Shown here one piece after another: positions 1-8,778 of a DNA stretch of 64,000 bases (the stretch's first letter is position 1; every line of letters starts with the position of its first letter). The position numbers and the translations under genes are program-made. The notes beneath the pieces were generated by a model, which was given only the letters and a program-made list of their open reading frames with translations, searched no databases and was not told the origin of the DNA. The stretch comes from Temperatibacter sp965603205 (GTDB taxonomy: Bacteria > Pseudomonadota > Alphaproteobacteria > Sphingomonadales > Kordiimonadaceae), in assembly GCA_965603205.1 (NCBI GenBank), contig CBFDCC010000006.1, positions 124,001-188,000 on the forward strand, read 5' to 3'.

Positions 1-1
1 A

Positions 2-502
2 ATGAAGACATCGTTTAAAATAATAGCATTATCAGCAGTACTGTTGAGCGCACCAACATATGCATCACAAACAGCAAGTAAATATATTGACCTGTCTAAG
101 TCATTAACGACAAATGCTGCCGCCGTTTTTGAAAATGGTAAACCAGCGGAGGCGCAAAACATATTAGAGCACGCCCTTGTTGCTGATCCAGCTAATATCA
201 TAACACTTATTACACTGGGTAAAGTGCATGAGGCGCAAAACCGCATGGGTAAAGGCCTTAAGTATTACCGTCAAGCCCTTGAAATTGATCCAAATAACCT
301 TAATGCGTTAGAGCTGCAATCAATTGCATTTTTAGCTAAAGGTCTTAATGATCGTGCTGAAAAAAACCTAACAAAGCTCACGCAGCTTTGTCGTGAGGGC
401 TGTGATGCACTTACCAAAGTTGAGGCCGCTGTTAAGGCTTATAATGGCAAAAAATTAATGGCAGAAGTTGAGACAAAAGAAGAATCAGAACCTGAGAGTT
501 AA
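2..502 (+). CDS. Exported TPR-repeat protein
   Basis: Protein of 166 residues beginning at the second base of the window. Residues 1-21 form a typical Sec signal peptide (basic start, hydrophobic core, ending in Ala-Tyr-Ala), so it should be periplasmic. Residues about 45-120 hold two to three tetratricopeptide repeats: the first helix pair has the NILEHALVADP pattern and the second has YYRQALEIDPNN. TPRs are protein-protein interaction modules, and no catalytic residues are visible. The C-terminus is Glu-rich. It converges on trmFO with only 5 bases between stop codons. The upstream region is outside the window, so operon membership is unknown. The specific partner cannot be inferred. Confidence 0.8.
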   Translation: MKTSFKIIALSAVLLSAPTYASQTASKYIDLSKSLTTNAAAVFENGKPAEAQNILEHALVADPANIITLITLGKVHEAQNRMGKGLKYYRQALEIDPNNLNALELQSIAFLAKGLNDRAEKNLTKLTQLCREGCDALTKVEAAVKAYNGKKLMAEVETKEESEPES

Positions 503-507
503 TAGAA

Positions 508-1869
508 TTAGTTGATACCATTCTGTTCAAACCATTCTTTCATGGCAGCTCTAGCTCTTTTTGATTTTTCAGCCTTGCGTTCTGCTTTTTTAAACTTACG
601 ACCAGTTTCGGGATTTTTGCCAATAATATCGGGCATTAAGCCGTAGTTAATATTCATCGGTTGAAATGATTTTGCATCTGCGCCGCCAGTGATATGGCTG
701 ATCAGTGCGCCAAGTGCTGTCTTTTCAGGTAATGGAGGGAATTCAGTTTCCATAATATCAGCAGCGGCTAAACGACCAGCGAGCAAGCCTACTGACGCAC
801 TTTCCACATAGCCTTCAACACCTGTGATTTGACCAGCAAAACGTAGGCGCGGTTGCGCTTTAACCCTCAGCTTATCATCCAAAATCAGAGGAGAGTTAAT
901 GAATGTATTGCGGTGCAGGCCACCAAGACGAGCGAATTCAGCATCTTCTAGGCCGGGTATTTTTTTAAAGACACGTGTTTGTTCTGCGTATTTCATCTTA
1001 GTTTGGAAACCCACCATATTATAGAGCGTACCAAGCTTGTTATCCTGACGAAGCTGAACGACCGCATAAGGCTTTTCCTCACTATGAGGATTAGTCAGGC
1101 CTACAGGCTTCATGGGGCCAAAACGTGGGGTTTCAACGCCGCGCTCTGCCATAACCTCTATCGGCATGCAGCCATCGAAATAGGGAGTGTCTTCTTCCCA
1201 TTCCTTAAATACAGTCTTTTTAGATTCATTTAAATCATTGATGAATTCCAAATATTGGGCTTCATTCATCGGTAAATTGATATAATCGGCTCCGTCACCC
1301 TTGTCATAGCGACTTTGAAACCATGCTTTGTCAAAATTAATGCTATCTTTATGGATGATAGGGGCAATAGCGTCAAAGAAGGCTAGGGCGTCCTCACCAG
1401 TTAGCTCAAGGATAGCCTCAGATAGTGCTGGGGACGTTAGCGGCCCTGTAGCTATAATAACATGCTGCCACTCCTCAGGAGGCATCGCTGTGACTTCATT
1501 GCGGTCTATGGTGATATTTGGATGACCTTCTAAGCATTTTTCTACATCTCTTGAAAAATCTTCGCGGGCAACAGCAAGGGCTGAGCCTGCGGGCACTTTA
1601 TTACGGTCAGCTGCAGCCATGATGATGCTACCAAAATCGCGCATTTCTGCATGCAGCAGGCCTACAGCATTATTCTCAGCATCGTCTGATCGGAAACTAT
1701 TAGAGCAAACAAGCTCAGCAAGGCCGTTTGTGATATGGGCATCGGTTGAACGGTTAGGGCGCATTTCATGCAATATAACCGTAACGCCAGCATTAGCTGC
1801 TTGCCATGCGGCCTCAGAGCCTGCTAGGCCGCCACCAATTACATGAAGTATCTTGCTTGTGTCTGACAT
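508..1869 (-). CDS. trmFO: Methylenetetrahydrofolate--tRNA-(uracil-5-)-methyltransferase TrmFO
   Basis: FAD- and folate-dependent enzyme that makes 5-methyluridine at position 54 in the T-loop of tRNA, using methylene-THF as carbon donor. The 453-residue length fits the family. The N-terminal dinucleotide-binding fold (residues 8-20, GGGLAGSEAAW) and the conserved LVCSNSFRSDD segment near residue 53 are characteristic of TrmFO and separate it from the larger MnmG. The C-terminus is Lys/Arg-rich, suiting tRNA binding. The ATG is preceded by AAAGG. It is transcribed alone, convergent with the TPR gene and divergent from the M28-like gene. Function is inferred from strong family similarity. Confidence 0.95.
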   Translation of the reverse strand: MSDTSKILHVIGGGLAGSEAAWQAANAGVTVILHEMRPNRSTDAHITNGLAELVCSNSFRSDDAENNAVGLLHAEMRDFGSIIMAAADRNKVPAGSALAVAREDFSRDVEKCLEGHPNITIDRNEVTAMPPEEWQHVIIATGPLTSPALSEAILELTGEDALAFFDAIAPIIHKDSINFDKAWFQSRYDKGDGADYINLPMNEAQYLEFINDLNESKKTVFKEWEEDTPYFDGCMPIEVMAERGVETPRFGPMKPVGLTNPHSEEKPYAVVQLRQDNKLGTLYNMVGFQTKMKYAEQTRVFKKIPGLEDAEFARLGGLHRNTFINSPLILDDKLRVKAQPRLRFAGQITGVEGYVESASVGLLAGRLAAADIMETEFPPLPEKTALGALISHITGGADAKSFQPMNINYGLMPDIIGKNPETGRKFKKAERKAEKSKRARAAMKEWFEQNGIN

Positions 1870-1977
1870 AAGATTGCCTTTAAAACAGTATTTGAATAGA
1901 TTTAGGGACTGTTTACATCTAGCCTGTGTTTTATAATAGTAAAAAATGCAATTGTTAAATATTGAGGATAAATATCA

Positions 1978-3132
1978 GTGATAAAGGCTAGAAATACATT
2001 CCAGCGCCTTAGTGAATACCCGCATAGAGCTGTAGGCAGCGAAGAAGAAATGATGGCACGTGAAGAGCTATCTGCGATTCTTGCTGGAGAGGTTGGTGTT
2101 GATACTGTTGAAGAGGCATTTTACACCCCAGCCAATAACATTGTATTTATCTGGACGTTATTCACATCTTTGATATGTATCTTATGGTTTGCGCCCTATG
2201 CGCCTAGCTGGTCTTTTATCGGCTCGCTCGCTCTATTTATCAGTTACTTTTTGTATTTGGATAATAGATACAGTCCGATGCTATGGATTAATTCTAAGCG
2301 CACGACGGCTAATCTTGTCAGCAAAAAGGGTAATAGTGGCTCAGATGATGATAAGCTTATTATCATAATGGCTTACCTAGACAGCCCCATAGCCTCATTC
2401 GCTCATCGCGCTCATCATTTGGATTATCTTAAAAAGGGTAAGCTATGGTGCTTATCAATAGCAGGTTTTGCCAGTTTCATGCCTTTTTTGATGATGTTTG
2501 GACTGTCAATACCCACGGTTTTATTGCAGTTGCTCAGTGTGGCTATGATTTTCATTATGATTATCAGTGCTATTGATTTCTGGATGGATGGTTACTGTCA
2601 GGGTGGTAACGGTAATCTAAGTGGGGTAGCCGCCGCCACGGAGCTAGCCAGTAAGTTATGGCGCGATATGCCAGATGAAAAAATTGAGATACGTCTAGTG
2701 ATTACCAGTGCGCATGGAACAGGCATGTTAGGCGCACAGCATTACGCACGTACCCATCTTGACGAACTTAAATCCAAAGATGTTTATTTACTCAATCTTG
2801 ATTGTGTTGGCGATGGTAATCTCTTCTATATAACTGATACTATTGGAGTTTTTGACTTTAAATATGATAATATTCTTATTAACTCTGCGCGGTCATTGCC
2901 AAAATTGGACAAGCGGTTTAGTGAGGTAAAAGCCGCAAAGCCCCACGTTGGTGATTTTGATAGCATCTATTTTGCGCGTGAGGGCATGAACGCACTTACA
3001 TTAACATCATTAGGTAAGGCGGGCAGGCGAACACGCTATAGAACAAAAGAAGACAAGTGTCATTTGGTAGATAAAGAATTAATGGAGCAATCGGTTCAGT
3101 ACGGTGAAATGATCATACGGTCAATTATGTAG
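1978..3132 (+). CDS. M28-like membrane protein, probable pseudo-peptidase
   Basis: A 384-residue protein with two hydrophobic hairpins (about residues 54-93 and 157-200) inside a fold that resembles zinc aminopeptidases of family M28. Aligning by eye to the M28 metal motifs, most ligands are lost: the His of the AHxDS motif is Tyr133, the bridging Asp of GxxDNxSG is Gly212, the Glu-Glu catalytic pair is His246-Gly247, and the final His is Phe327. Asp135 and Asp275 remain. It is therefore probably not an active M28 peptidase, although the fold seems kept. The start is GTG with GAGGA 9 bases upstream. Nine bases separate it from the DUF924 gene, suggesting one transcript. Confidence 0.6.
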   Translation: MIKARNTFQRLSEYPHRAVGSEEEMMAREELSAILAGEVGVDTVEEAFYTPANNIVFIWTLFTSLICILWFAPYAPSWSFIGSLALFISYFLYLDNRYSPMLWINSKRTTANLVSKKGNSGSDDDKLIIIMAYLDSPIASFAHRAHHLDYLKKGKLWCLSIAGFASFMPFLMMFGLSIPTVLLQLLSVAMIFIMIISAIDFWMDGYCQGGNGNLSGVAAATELASKLWRDMPDEKIEIRLVITSAHGTGMLGAQHYARTHLDELKSKDVYLLNLDCVGDGNLFYITDTIGVFDFKYDNILINSARSLPKLDKRFSEVKAAKPHVGDFDSIYFAREGMNALTLTSLGKAGRRTRYRTKEDKCHLVDKELMEQSVQYGEMIIRSIM

Positions 3133-3141
3133 GAGGCTCTA

Positions 3142-3684
3142 ATGCGCGCAGAAGATATACTCTATTTTTGGTTTACTGAATGCAGTCCTAAAGATTGGTT
3201 TAAAAAGAACGTTGATTTTGATGCTTTGCTTAGCAGGCGCTTTGGTTCTATCCATAAAGCGGCAGCAGATGGTGAGCTTTATCATTGGCGCTCAACGGGC
3301 AAGGGGAGGTTGGCTGAAATTATCCTTTTAGATCAATTCTCTAGAAATATGTTCCGCGATACCGCACAGATGTTTGCCTATGATTCAATGGCGCTAATGC
3401 TGGCGCAGGAAGCCGTTAGATTAAAGGTTGAGGTTAATTGGGACCATACGATGAAAGCATTTTTATATATGCCCTATATGCATAGTGAAAGTGCAGTCAT
3501 TCACAATCAAGCTATTGAGCTATTCTCTGAGGATCCAGCACTGGCCTCAAATCTTGATTTTGAAATGCGACATAAAGCCATTATTGATAAATTTGGCCGC
3601 TATCCGCACCGAAATGCCGTACTTAGCCGTAAATCTACTGTTGAAGAAATAGATTTTCTAAAAGAACCCGCTAGTGGCTTTTAG
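3142..3684 (+). CDS. DUF924 family protein
   Basis: A 180-residue member of the DUF924 family (alpha-helical, TPR-like fold, biochemical role unknown). Family signatures visible are the DILYFWF start, LAEIILLDQFSRNMFRDT around residues 57-74, and the MPYMHSES segment near residue 110. Both N- and C-terminal parts match the usual length. A very strong ribosome site, AGGAGG, lies just upstream of the ATG, and the gene follows the M28-like gene by 9 bases. Its stop is one base away from the uvrA stop on the opposite strand. No specific function is proposed. Confidence 0.85.
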   Translation: MRAEDILYFWFTECSPKDWFKKNVDFDALLSRRFGSIHKAAADGELYHWRSTGKGRLAEIILLDQFSRNMFRDTAQMFAYDSMALMLAQEAVRLKVEVNWDHTMKAFLYMPYMHSESAVIHNQAIELFSEDPALASNLDFEMRHKAIIDKFGRYPHRNAVLSRKSTVEEIDFLKEPASGF

Positions 3685-3685
3685 A

Positions 3686-6559
3686 TTAACCGTGTTTCTT
3701 GGGCTTCAGTGCCTCTTTTAAGTAATGACCTGTGTAGCTTCTTTTGTTCTTAGCTACAGTCTCAGGCGCACCTGTTGCAATAATTTCACCACCACCATCT
3801 CCACCATCAGGACCAAGATCAATGATCCAGTCAGCGGTTTTGATAACCTCAAGGTTATGTTCAATAATAATGACAGTATTGCCTTGATCTACAAGTTGCT
3901 GGAGCACTTCCATAAGTTTACGTATATCCTCAAAATGAAGGCCCGTTGTTGGCTCATCAAGAATATAGAGCGTTTTACCCGTGGAGCGTTTGGACAGCTC
4001 CTTGGCAAGCTTTACGCGCTGGGCTTCGCCACCTGAAAGCGTTGTCGCTTGTTGGCCTACGCGGATATAGGTAAGGCCCACGCGCTCAAGCATTTCCATC
4101 TTGGTACGGATGGCGGGTACGGCCTTAAAGAATTCAAAAGCATCTTCAACGGTCATATCCAGCACGTCCGATATGGATTTTCCTTTGTAATGTATCTCTA
4201 ACGTTTCACGGTTATAGCGTTTACCCCTACATTGATCACACTGAACATAAACATCAGGCAAGAAATGCATTTCAATCTTAATAAGGCCGTCGCCTTTACA
4301 GGCTTCACAGCGGCCGCCCTTTACATTGAATGAAAAACGTCCCGGTTTATAGCCGCGTGCTTGCGCCTCTGGCAGGCCAGCGAACCAGTCACGGATAGGG
4401 CCAAAGGCACCTGTATATGTGGCAGGGTTAGATCGCGGTGTGCGGCCAATAGGGCTTTGATCAATATCGACAATTTTATCTAAAAACTCTAGGCCTTCCA
4501 CGGTTTTATGTTCACCGGGTATGGCGCGTGCGCCGTTTAAGTGGCGGGCAACGGATTTATAAAGCGTCTCAATGATAAAAGTTGATTTGCCACTGCCTGA
4601 CACACCCGTGATACAAGTCATCGTGCCCAGCGGAATAGAACCTGTGACATTCTTAAGGTTATTGGCTCTAGCCCCTTTGATTGTCAACGCCATGCCCTTA
4701 TGGCCTTTACGGCGTGTCTCAGGAATTGGTACAGATTTCTTACCCGTTAGATATTGGCCTGTTAAGCTGTCGGGATTCGCCATAATTTCAGCAGCAGTAC
4801 CCTGTGCGACGATCATGCCGCCATGCTCGCCAGCCCCAGGGCCCATATCAATCACATGATCAGCAGTTAGAATGGCATCTTCGTCATGCTCTACTACTAT
4901 AACCGTGTTACCGATGTCGCGAAGGTTTTGTAGTGTCTCAAGCAAACGATCATTATCTTTTTGGTGCAAACCAATAGATGGCTCATCCAGCACATATAAA
5001 ACACCGGTTAAGCCTGATCCGATTTGTGAGGCGAGGCGTATACGTTGGCTTTCCCCACCCGACAGCGTGCCGCTGTTCCTGCTGAGCGATAAGTAATCTA
5101 AGCCAACATTATTGAGAAAGCCTAAACGGTCTTGAATTTCTTTCAGCACTTTCTCTGCAATAATATTATGTTTTTGTGATAAATGCTTTGGTAGGTCGTT
5201 AAACCATTCAAAGGCATGCTTCACAGATAGCTTGGTTATATCGCTAACGGTTTTTTTATGAATTTTAACGGCCCGTGCCTCTGGCTTTAGGCGATCACCG
5301 TTACATGATTCACAAGCTGATGATGCTTGGTATTTTGATAGCTCTTCGCGCATCCAGTTGCTGTCGGTTTCCCTCCATCGGCGCTCAATGTTATTTAAAA
5401 CACCTTCAAATGGTTTATTGGTTTCAAATTTAGTCTTGCCGTCCGCATAGATGATATGAATGCTTTTATCACCCGTACCATATAAGATAGCATCTTGAGC
5501 TTCCTTTGGTATTTTTTTCCAAGGCGTATCCAGCGATACAGCAAAAGTCTTGGCGATTGCTGTTAGTGCCTGAAAATAAAAGGGTGATGGATTTTGTGAT
5601 TTATTTGACCAAGGGGCTAGTGCGCCTTCACGGATGGATTTTGATGCGTCAGGCACCGCTAGTAATGGATCAAAATATAACTGCTTGCCAAGTCCATCAC
5701 ATTTTGGACATGCGCCAAATGGATTGTTGAATGAAAATAAACGCGGCTCAATCTCTTCAATAGTAAAACCGCTAACGGGGCAGGCGAATTTAGCTGACAT
5801 TAAATGGCGTTCTGGGCCATCCTTGGGTTCATCACCGTCACGGTAGGCTAGCTCCACAACAAGCAAGCCGTCAGCAAGCTCTAATGCCGTCTCAACGCTA
5901 TCTGCGAGCCGGGTTTCTAAGCCTTCTTTTAAAACGAGACGGTCAATCACCACATCGATATCATGTTTGAATTTCTTATCAAGTGTAGGGATATCCTCAA
6001 TAAGATAAAATTCACCATCCACTTTAACGCGCTGGAAGCCGCGTTTTTGTAATTCCTTAAATTCTTTACGGTATTCACCCTTGCGGCCACGTACCATCGG
6101 CGCCATCACATGTAATCGCGTTCCCATATCCATCGTCATAATACGGTCAACCATTTGGCTAACTGTTTGGCTTTCAATGGGCAGACCTGTGGCTGGGGAA
6201 TAGGGGATGCCAATGCGTGCCCACAATAAGCGCATATAATCATATATCTCTGTCACAGTACCTACTGTTGAACGTGGGTTTTTACTGGTGGTTTTCTGCT
6301 CTATGGAAATAGCGGGTGATAAACCCTCAATATGGTCCATATCGGGCTTTTGCATCATTTCTAAGAACTGGCGGGCATAAGCAGACAAGCTTTCCACATA
6401 ACGGCGTTGGCCCTCTGCGTAGATTGTATCAAAGGCAAGCGAGGATTTCCCACTGCCTGATAAGCCTGTAATAACCACAAGTTTGTCGCGAGGTATTTCC
6501 ACATCAACATTTTTTAAATTATGTTCACGGGCGCCTTTTACCGTAATTTTAGTGAGCAT
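3686..6559 (-). CDS. uvrA: Excinuclease ABC subunit A (UvrA)
   Basis: DNA damage-recognition ATPase of nucleotide excision repair; it loads UvrB on lesions. The 957 residues show the full duplicated ABC architecture: Walker A motifs at residues 32-39 and 652-660, ABC signatures LSGGESQ (499) and LSGGEAQ (841) each followed by a LDEP Walker B, and zinc-binding Cys clusters at 284/287 with 416/419 and at 751/754 with 774/777. Nothing is missing. The upstream region shared with the GFA gene carries a GAAC-N7-GAAC SOS box and an 18-bp palindrome, so LexA control is likely. The start ATG has only a modest ribosome site. Confidence 0.98.
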   Translation of the reverse strand: MLTKITVKGAREHNLKNVDVEIPRDKLVVITGLSGSGKSSLAFDTIYAEGQRRYVESLSAYARQFLEMMQKPDMDHIEGLSPAISIEQKTTSKNPRSTVGTVTEIYDYMRLLWARIGIPYSPATGLPIESQTVSQMVDRIMTMDMGTRLHVMAPMVRGRKGEYRKEFKELQKRGFQRVKVDGEFYLIEDIPTLDKKFKHDIDVVIDRLVLKEGLETRLADSVETALELADGLLVVELAYRDGDEPKDGPERHLMSAKFACPVSGFTIEEIEPRLFSFNNPFGACPKCDGLGKQLYFDPLLAVPDASKSIREGALAPWSNKSQNPSPFYFQALTAIAKTFAVSLDTPWKKIPKEAQDAILYGTGDKSIHIIYADGKTKFETNKPFEGVLNNIERRWRETDSNWMREELSKYQASSACESCNGDRLKPEARAVKIHKKTVSDITKLSVKHAFEWFNDLPKHLSQKHNIIAEKVLKEIQDRLGFLNNVGLDYLSLSRNSGTLSGGESQRIRLASQIGSGLTGVLYVLDEPSIGLHQKDNDRLLETLQNLRDIGNTVIVVEHDEDAILTADHVIDMGPGAGEHGGMIVAQGTAAEIMANPDSLTGQYLTGKKSVPIPETRRKGHKGMALTIKGARANNLKNVTGSIPLGTMTCITGVSGSGKSTFIIETLYKSVARHLNGARAIPGEHKTVEGLEFLDKIVDIDQSPIGRTPRSNPATYTGAFGPIRDWFAGLPEAQARGYKPGRFSFNVKGGRCEACKGDGLIKIEMHFLPDVYVQCDQCRGKRYNRETLEIHYKGKSISDVLDMTVEDAFEFFKAVPAIRTKMEMLERVGLTYIRVGQQATTLSGGEAQRVKLAKELSKRSTGKTLYILDEPTTGLHFEDIRKLMEVLQQLVDQGNTVIIIEHNLEVIKTADWIIDLGPDGGDGGGEIIATGAPETVAKNKRSYTGHYLKEALKPKKHG

Positions 6560-6615
6560 ATGTTATATTCCGCTGTCTTATATTTATTACATCTTTAGAT
6601 GGCCTGATTAGGGCT

Positions 6616-6633
6616 TTAAGTCAATTGACTTAA
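6616..6633. promoter_or_regulatory. 18-bp perfect palindrome between uvrA and the GFA gene
   Basis: The sequence TTAAGTCAATTGACTTAA is a perfect dyad. It contains two outward TTGACT hexamers, one per strand, that could serve as -35 elements of divergent promoters; on the + strand, TTGACT is 17 bases before TTAGAA. A second dyad, AACATTA-4-TAATGTT (6632-6649), abuts it. An operator role is inferred; no regulator is encoded next to it. Confidence 0.5.
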
Positions 6634-6650
6634 CATTAGATGTAATGTTA

Positions 6651-6665
6651 GAACAAATAAAGAAC
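6651..6665. promoter_or_regulatory. LexA (SOS) box, GAAC-N7-GAAC
   Basis: GAACAAATAAAGAAC is an exact match to the direct-repeat LexA operator known from Alphaproteobacteria (GTTC-N7-GTTC on the other strand). It lies 91 bases upstream of the uvrA start codon and 21 bases upstream of the GFA start codon, overlapping a candidate -10 (TTAGAA, 6648-6653) of the GFA promoter. uvrA is a classical SOS gene, which supports the call. Confidence 0.75.
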
Positions 6666-6686
6666 AAAATGCAAAGGGAGAGAAAT

Positions 6687-7088
6687 ATGTCTGATATGCG
6701 AGAAGGCGGATGCTTATGCGGGGCAGTACGTTATAAGATTGATGTGGCTGAGCATATTAGCAGTAATTGTCATTGCACTGATTGTAGGCGTCAATCAGGG
6801 GCTCCATACATAGCATTCACTGATGTGCTAGTTGATAAATTTCAGTGGATCAAAGCCCCAAAAGGCGTTTTAAAGTTTGGGGATACAAGCTTGAGACGTT
6901 TTTGTGATGGTTGCGGCGCCTTTATGATGTGGGAAAGTCAAGCAGGAGACGAATATCTAAGCATCTCTACTGCCACAATTGATGATCCATCAGGGCTTGT
7001 ACCTACATCAGAGATATACACGAAAAGCCGTATGGATGGCATTAGCCCAGTAGAGGGCGCGAAACAATATCTAGAGAGTGATGATTAG
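6687..7088 (+). CDS. GFA/CENP-V family zinc protein
   Basis: A 133-residue protein of the GFA (glutathione-dependent formaldehyde-activating enzyme-like) family. Zinc-binding cysteines are visible in the usual order: Cys9 and Cys11 (GGCLCGAVRY), Cys28, Cys30 and Cys33 (CHCTDCRRQSG), then Cys73 and Cys76 (FCDGCG). Most family members have no proven enzymatic role, so formaldehyde activation should not be assumed. I chose the ATG at 6687 because AGGGAGAG lies just upstream; an in-frame ATG at 6645 would put coding sequence across the SOS box. It is divergent from uvrA and may share its regulation. Confidence 0.85.
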   Translation: MSDMREGGCLCGAVRYKIDVAEHISSNCHCTDCRRQSGAPYIAFTDVLVDKFQWIKAPKGVLKFGDTSLRRFCDGCGAFMMWESQAGDEYLSISTATIDDPSGLVPTSEIYTKSRMDGISPVEGAKQYLESDD

Positions 7089-7099
7089 ATATTCATAAC

Positions 7100-7654
7100 T
7101 TATTGGGGGCTTGAGTGTCTGTAGATGCCATCGAACCAAGTCGCCCATTTGTCACTGCCTGAGGGTTTTACCTCAAAGAATTGACGTACAGTGCCGTCCT
7201 TAAGGGGGGTCCATGTGCCACGGAAAGGTAATGTCTCGCCATTAGTAAAATTATTCATATGGCCGTGCATCACCATAGAGCCATCTTTTAAGCCGCCTTT
7301 ATAGTCAATGCTATAAGCGCCAGCAGATACCCATAATTGACGCCATTCGTTGGTATTTGGATTATAGTAGTTCATTGAAAAGCCAGTGCCACCACCAGCG
7401 CTGGTCCAATTTTCTTTTATCAGACAGCCATCTTCGACTTTCTCAATAAGATTAGCACCTTGAAAGGATCCTGTTACGCGGTCAGTAACTGTCCATTCAC
7501 CGAGCCAAAAATCAAAATCATTAAAATGGGGGTTAGATTTGCAGGCAGATTCTACAGATTGAGCCTGAGCAGCACCGATCATCACAGCACTGGCCATCAG
7601 GCTAGCCCCTATTAAAGCCGTTGTTATTTTTACCTTTAAAGAATGGTTTTTCAT
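7100..7654 (-). CDS. Secreted DUF1579-like protein
   Basis: A 184-residue exported protein: residues 1-31 form a signal peptide ending in Ala-Gln-Ala. The mature part starts with the FDFWLGEWTV motif typical of DUF1579 and related calycin-like secreted proteins, then alternates beta strands rich in Trp, Gly and aromatics. These proteins have a lipocalin-like barrel and mostly unknown ligands. A strong ribosome site (GAGGGAC) precedes the ATG. It converges with the GFA gene (11 bases) and is transcribed away from ssb. No catalytic residues are recognised. Confidence 0.75.
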   Translation of the reverse strand: MKNHSLKVKITTALIGASLMASAVMIGAAQAQSVESACKSNPHFNDFDFWLGEWTVTDRVTGSFQGANLIEKVEDGCLIKENWTSAGGGTGFSMNYYNPNTNEWRQLWVSAGAYSIDYKGGLKDGSMVMHGHMNNFTNGETLPFRGTWTPLKDGTVRQFFEVKPSGSDKWATWFDGIYRHSSPQ

Positions 7655-7734
7655 GTCCCTCGCTCCCTATTGCGGGAAGTTAGCATACAAGTAAATCTAC
7701 AGCAAACTTGAATATAATGGTATAAACTAATGAT

Positions 7735-7757
7735 AAAAAAGGCTTTATCCGAGCCTT
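7735..7757 (-). terminator. Orphan terminator-like hairpin, minus strand
   Basis: Six-base-pair stem (AAGGCT/AGCCTT, 7-base loop) followed on the minus strand by TTTT. It lies between two divergently transcribed genes, where no annotated minus-strand transcript needs a terminator. Confidence 0.35.
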
Positions 7758-7896
7758 AATATATTTCTGCATAATAAATGTTAAAATCTTTTCACAATTT
7801 CAACAAATCTGATACTGTCTTTTCAAGAATCGGGCGCAGGGGAAAATGACCTTTGTGCCTGTCATTTTTTAAGAATAATTTGCAGGGGATTTCCTA

Positions 7897-8400
7897 ATGG
7901 CTGGTAGTGTTAATAAAGTAATTTTGGTTGGTAATCTGGGTCGTGACCCAGAAGTGCGTAGCATGGGTAATGGCGGTCAGGTAGTTAACCTATCAATCGC
8001 TACATCTGAAAGCTGGAAAGATAAAAACAGCGGCGAGCGTAAAGAAAAGACTGAGTGGCACCGTGTTGTCATCTTTAACGAAGCTCTGGGTAAAGTGGCA
8101 CAGAACTACCTTAAAAAAGGTTCAACTGTTTATATTGAAGGCCAACTACAGACACGTAAATGGACCGATAATGCTGGCGTTGAAAAATACTCAACAGAGA
8201 TCGTGTTGCAACGTTATCAAGGCGAGCTAACTATGCTCGGTAGCCGCGGTGATAGCGGTGGTGGCGGCAACTATGGTGGTGACACTGGTGGCGGCTTTAA
8301 CCAAGATAGTGGCGGCGGCATGGGCGGCGATCAATCAAGTGGCGGTGCTCAGGGTGGCGGCGCTAGTGGCGGAGGCCTTGACGACGAAATCCCGTTCTAA
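7897..8400 (+). CDS. ssb: Single-stranded DNA-binding protein
   Basis: Binds single-stranded DNA in replication, recombination and repair. The OB fold spans residues 1-110, beginning MAGSVNKVILVGNLGRDPE and including the TEWHRVVIFNEAL strand. It is followed by a Gly/Gln/Ser-rich disordered linker and ends with the acidic tip DDEIPF, which docks partner proteins. The 167-residue length is normal. The ribosome site is AGGGG. It appears monocistronic, with its own terminator at 8425. I see no SOS box in its upstream region, unlike uvrA. Confidence 0.97.
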   Translation: MAGSVNKVILVGNLGRDPEVRSMGNGGQVVNLSIATSESWKDKNSGERKEKTEWHRVVIFNEALGKVAQNYLKKGSTVYIEGQLQTRKWTDNAGVEKYSTEIVLQRYQGELTMLGSRGDSGGGGNYGGDTGGGFNQDSGGGMGGDQSSGGAQGGGASGGGLDDEIPF

Positions 8401-8424
8401 GCTGCTAACAACAGAATTCAAAAT

Positions 8425-8456
8425 ACGCTCCCTAGAAATAGGGGGCGTATTTTTTT
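8425..8456 (+). terminator. Rho-independent terminator of ssb
   Basis: Stem ACGCTCCC/GGGGGCGT (8 pairs, one G-U) with an 8-base loop, followed by ATTTTTTT. Confidence 0.85.
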
Positions 8457-8461
8457 GGCTT

Positions 8462-8749
8462 TTAATCTTCATTACCTTTGTGACTCTCACGGCGCTTAAG
8501 TGAGGTGATACCCAAATAAGCAGCTACAATTGCTATAATTGTGAGAGCAATAGATACTATAGATTTGATATAAGTATTATCATCTAATTCATTGGCATTT
8601 TTAAAAAAGTGATAAGCTATAAGTATAGTCACGACTATTATGATAAGGCCTATGCTTGTTTTTAGGCCCATATTTGTCCAGCCTTTCTTATCACCATAAT
8701 CTACCCATTTAGGGAAAAATGTTGAAAGTAAGTGAAATATATTAGACAT
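8462..8749 (-). CDS. Small two-helix membrane protein
   Basis: A 95-residue protein that I do not recognise. Two hydrophobic segments (about residues 29-49 and 62-81) suggest two transmembrane helices joined by a short polar loop; the C-terminus is charged (KRRESHKGNED). A good ribosome site (AAGGA) precedes the ATG. It follows the class II aldolase gene by 29 bases on the same strand and may be cotranscribed. Its stop lies right after the ssb terminator. Confidence 0.6.
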   Translation of the reverse strand: MSNIFHLLSTFFPKWVDYGDKKGWTNMGLKTSIGLIIIVVTILIAYHFFKNANELDDNTYIKSIVSIALTIIAIVAAYLGITSLKRRESHKGNED

Positions 8750-8778
8750 AATGGTCCTTAGTAATAAGGGGCGTTTTT

